From: Hydractinia symbiolongicarpus
Taxonomy: Eukaryota > Cnidaria > Hydrozoa > Anthoathecata > Hydractiniidae
Length of the DNA: 64,000 nt
NCBI RefSeq assembly: GCF_029227915.1
Contig: NC_079883.1
Coordinates: forward strand, 28,894,001-28,958,000
Reading direction: 5' to 3'
In this document: positions 61,341 to 64,000 of the stretch, one piece after another
Layout: every line of letters starts with the position of its first letter
Numbering within the stretch: the stretch's first letter is position 1
The notes under the pieces: generated by a model
Told to the model about the DNA's origin: nothing
The model's input: only the letters and a program-made list of their open reading frames with translations
Database searches by the model: none
Program-made: the position numbers and the translations under genes

Positions 61341-64000
61341 TGTGACCTGATAAATGTGATAAACGAGCCAACTGGACTCCAAGGAATAACATTCTTCTTA
61401 AATTGACATGATTGCTGAATTTCAGCAATTACACTATGCTCTGTGGTAGCGCTTTTTTTAAAAATTTAGATAAATAAGTCTTTTTTTACTGTGGGACCAA
61501 TCCTGTCCGTTAGCACGCACTGAAGAAATAGAGACATTCTCAAAAACTAAATCTCATTGACTTCGTGGCGGTATCAATCCGTTTGAGATACAACAGCTGC
61601 GTCACATATTCGTACCAACATGTATTTACTGACATTTTTCCGGTATTACTCAGTTATATCGCTTTTAACAATGAAATGATTGACTGTGGGACTTAATTGA
61701 ACTAACTTTGGCCTGTAACCTTATAAATGTGATAAGTGAGCCAACTGGAATGCAAGAAATAACATTCTTCTTACTTTCACATGATTGTTGAAACTCAGCG
61801 ATTACACTTGGTGCTGTGGAAGCGCTTCATTTTAAAATTGAGATAAATAAGTCATTTTTTACTGTGGGACTAATCCTAGCCGTTATCGCGCGCTGAAAAA
61901 TAGAGACAGTTTCAAAAACTACATTTCAATGACGTTCTAACTTTATCAGTACGTTTGAGTTACAACGGTTGCGTCACATATTCGTACCAACATGTATTTA
62001 GCGATATTTTTCCGCTATTACCATGTTGCATCGCTTTCAACAATGAAACGATTGACTGTGGGACTTAATTGAACTAACTTTCGCCTGTGACCTTATAAAT
62101 GTGATAAGTGAGCCAACTGGACTCCAAGAAATAACATTCTTCTTACTTTGACATGATTGTTGAAACTCAGCGATTACACTGGGCGCTGTGGAAGCGCTTC
62201 ATTTAAAAATTGAGATAAATAAGTCATTTTTTACTGTGGGACTAATCCTAGCCGTTATCGCGCGCTGAAGAAATAGAGACAGTTTCAAAAACTACATTTC
62301 AATGACGTTCTAACTTTATCAGTACGTTTGAGTTACAACCGTTGCGTCACATATTCGTACCAACATGTATTTAGCGATATTTTTCCGTTATTACCATGTT
62401 GCATCGCTTTCAACAATGAAACGATTGACTGTGGGACTTAATTAAACTAACTTTGGCCTGTGACCTTATAAATGTGATAAGTGAGCCAACTGGACTCCAA
62501 GAAATAACATTCTTCTTACTTTGACATAATTGTTGGAAATCAGCGATTACACTGGGCGCTTTGGAAGCGGTTCATTTCAAAATTTAGATAAATAAGTCAT
62601 TTTTTACTGTGGGACCAATCCAATCCGTTATCGCGCGCTGAAGAAATAGAGACAGTTTCAAGAACTACATTTCAATGACTTTCTAGCGGTATCAGTCCGT
62701 TTGAGTTACAACCGTTGCGTCACATATTCGTACCAACATGTATTTAGCGATATTTTTCTGCTATTACCATGTTGCATCGCTTTTAACAATGAAACGATTG
62801 ACTGTGGGACTTAATTGAATTGATTCTGGACTGTGGACTTATAAATTCGATAAATGAGCCAATTGGACTCCAAGGAATCACATTCTTCTTAATTCGAGAT
62901 GATTGCTGGAATTCAGCGAGTACACTATGCTCTGTTGTTGCGCTTTTTTTAAAAATTTAGATCAATAAGTCTTTTTTTACTGTAGGACCAATCCTGGCCG
63001 TTAGCACGCACTGAAGAAATGGAGGCATTCTCAAAAACTAAATCTCACTGACTTCGTGGCAGTATCAATCCGTTTGAGATACAACGGTTGGGTCATATAT
63101 TCGTACCAACATGTATTTAGCGATATTTTTCTGATATTACTAGGTTGCATCGCTTTTAACAGTGAAACGATTGACGGTGGGACTTATTTAAACTAACTTT
63201 GGACTGTGACCTGATAAATGTGATAAATAAGAGAATTGGACTCCAAGAAGTATCATTCTTCTTAATTTGAAATGATTGCCGGAACTCAGCTATTACACTG
63301 GGCGCTGTGGTAGCGCTTCATTTAAAAATTTAGATAAATAAGTCATTTTTTACTGTGGGACCAATCCAATCCGTTATCGCGCGCTGAAGAAATAAAGACA
63401 GTTTCAAAAACTAAATTTCAATGACTTTAGAGCGGTATCAGTCCGTTTGAGTTACAACCGTTGGGTCACATATTCGTACCAACATGTATTTAGCGATATT
63501 TTTCCGCTATTACCATGTTGCATCGCTTTTAACAATGAAATGATTGACTGTGGGACTTAACTGAATTGATTCTGGACTGTGGCCATATAAATTCCATAAA
63601 TGAGCCAATTGGACTCCAAGGAATCACATTCTTCTTAATTCGAGATGATTGCTGGAATTCAGCGAGTACACTATGCTCTGTTGTAGCGCTTTTTTTAAAA
63701 ATTTAGATAAATAAGTCTTTTTTTACTGTGGGACCAATCCTGTCCGTTAGCACGCACTGAAGAAATAGAGACATTCTCAAAAGCTAAATCTCATTGACTT
63801 CGTGGCGGTATCAATCCGTTTGAGATACAACAGCTGCGTCACATATTCGTACCAACATGTGTTTACTGACATTTTTGCGGTATTACTCACTTATATCGCT
63901 TTTAACAATGAAATGATTGGCTGTGGGACTTAATTGAACTAACTTTGGCCTGTAACCTTATAAATGCGATAAGTGAGCCAACTGGAATGCAAGAAATAAC
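61341..64000 (+). repeat. Long near-identical repeat of 49,897-52,556 (offset 11,444 bp)
   Basis: Landmarks keep an exact offset of 11,444 over at least 2.66 kb: TTTCACATGATTGTTG at 50,331/61,775, CTCTGTTGTTGCGC at 51,486/62,930, ACATGTGTTTACTGAC at 52,411/63,855. Only rare differences were seen (ATTTTGCGAT near 50,930 against ATTTAGCGAT, and TTACGGTAGG near 51,533 against TTACTGTAGG). The copy probably continues past the window. Confidence 0.92.

Larger units (their letters stand above)
59026..64000 (+). repeat. Satellite family B, right end of window
   Basis: About 13 monomers of family B run off the window. They contain an out-of-register join near 60,421 and a long segment nearly identical to 49,897-52,556. 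An open frame of 83 codons at 60,325-60,576 exists only because the join fuses two satellite pieces and shows no sign of being a gene. Confidence 0.94.

Noticed and set aside
1-64000. CRISPR array
   Set aside because: The repeat unit is about 372 bp with no unique spacers and no cas genes, and the context is eukaryotic.
1-64000. rRNA/5S or histone tandem gene array
   Set aside because: The repeat has no recognisable rRNA, 5S control region or histone coding content, and its variation pattern is that of non-coding satellite.

Overview
The window is almost entirely one tandem satellite DNA. The monomer is about 372 bp, AT-rich with CpG-rich islands, and is arranged head-to-tail in the + orientation across all 64 kb. 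No intact host protein gene was found. Only three things interrupt the array: a 5'-truncated, decayed non-LTR retrotransposon (LINE) at about 11,420-14,231, a tRNA-derived SINE at about 56,882-57,245, and an inverted satellite fragment at about 58,718-59,025. The organism must be a eukaryote and is almost certainly a metazoan. The style of the LINE endonuclease/RT and the tRNA-headed SINE with a TATC tail suggest an invertebrate, possibly a cnidarian or other marine animal, but that is a low-confidence guess. The locus looks like centromeric, pericentromeric or other constitutive heterochromatin; this is inferred from architecture only.

Layout. (1) 1-11,419: satellite family A, marked by 'CGCACCAACATGTACTTAG' and 'ACTTTGACCTTATAAATG', in nested higher-order repeats (HORs). 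An 8-monomer HOR of 2,961 bp is followed by a 5-monomer HOR of about 1,846 bp, whose alternate copies differ, giving a 10-monomer HOR of 3,691 bp. (2) 11,420-14,231: LINE remnant. (3) 14,232 to about 15,460: family A again, but not in HOR phase with the left side. (4) About 15,460-56,881: family B, marked by 'CGTACCAACATGTATTTAG' and 'CTGTGACC'. It has two intermixed monomer classes (B1 with GTTAGCACGCACTG, B2 with GTTATCGCGCGCTG) and HOR periods of about 1,865 bp (5 monomers), 3,730 bp (10), 2,609 bp (7) and 1,492 bp (4). (5) 56,882-57,245: SINE. (6) 57,246-64,000: family B with the inverted fragment, an out-of-register junction near 60,421, and a segment from about 61,341 to the window end that is almost identical to sequence 11,444 bp upstream.

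How it fits together. The picture is a homogenising satellite array: unequal exchange creates and resizes HORs, short deletions and duplications with little or no microhomology break the register, and old transposon insertions mark places where HOR phase changes. No cellular pathway is encoded. The most unusual aspects are the nested HOR organisation in a probable invertebrate, a regularly spaced class of short monomers that has lost the best-conserved segment, signs that the 372-bp unit is an ancient dimer of about 186-bp halves, and the HOR phase jump across the LINE.
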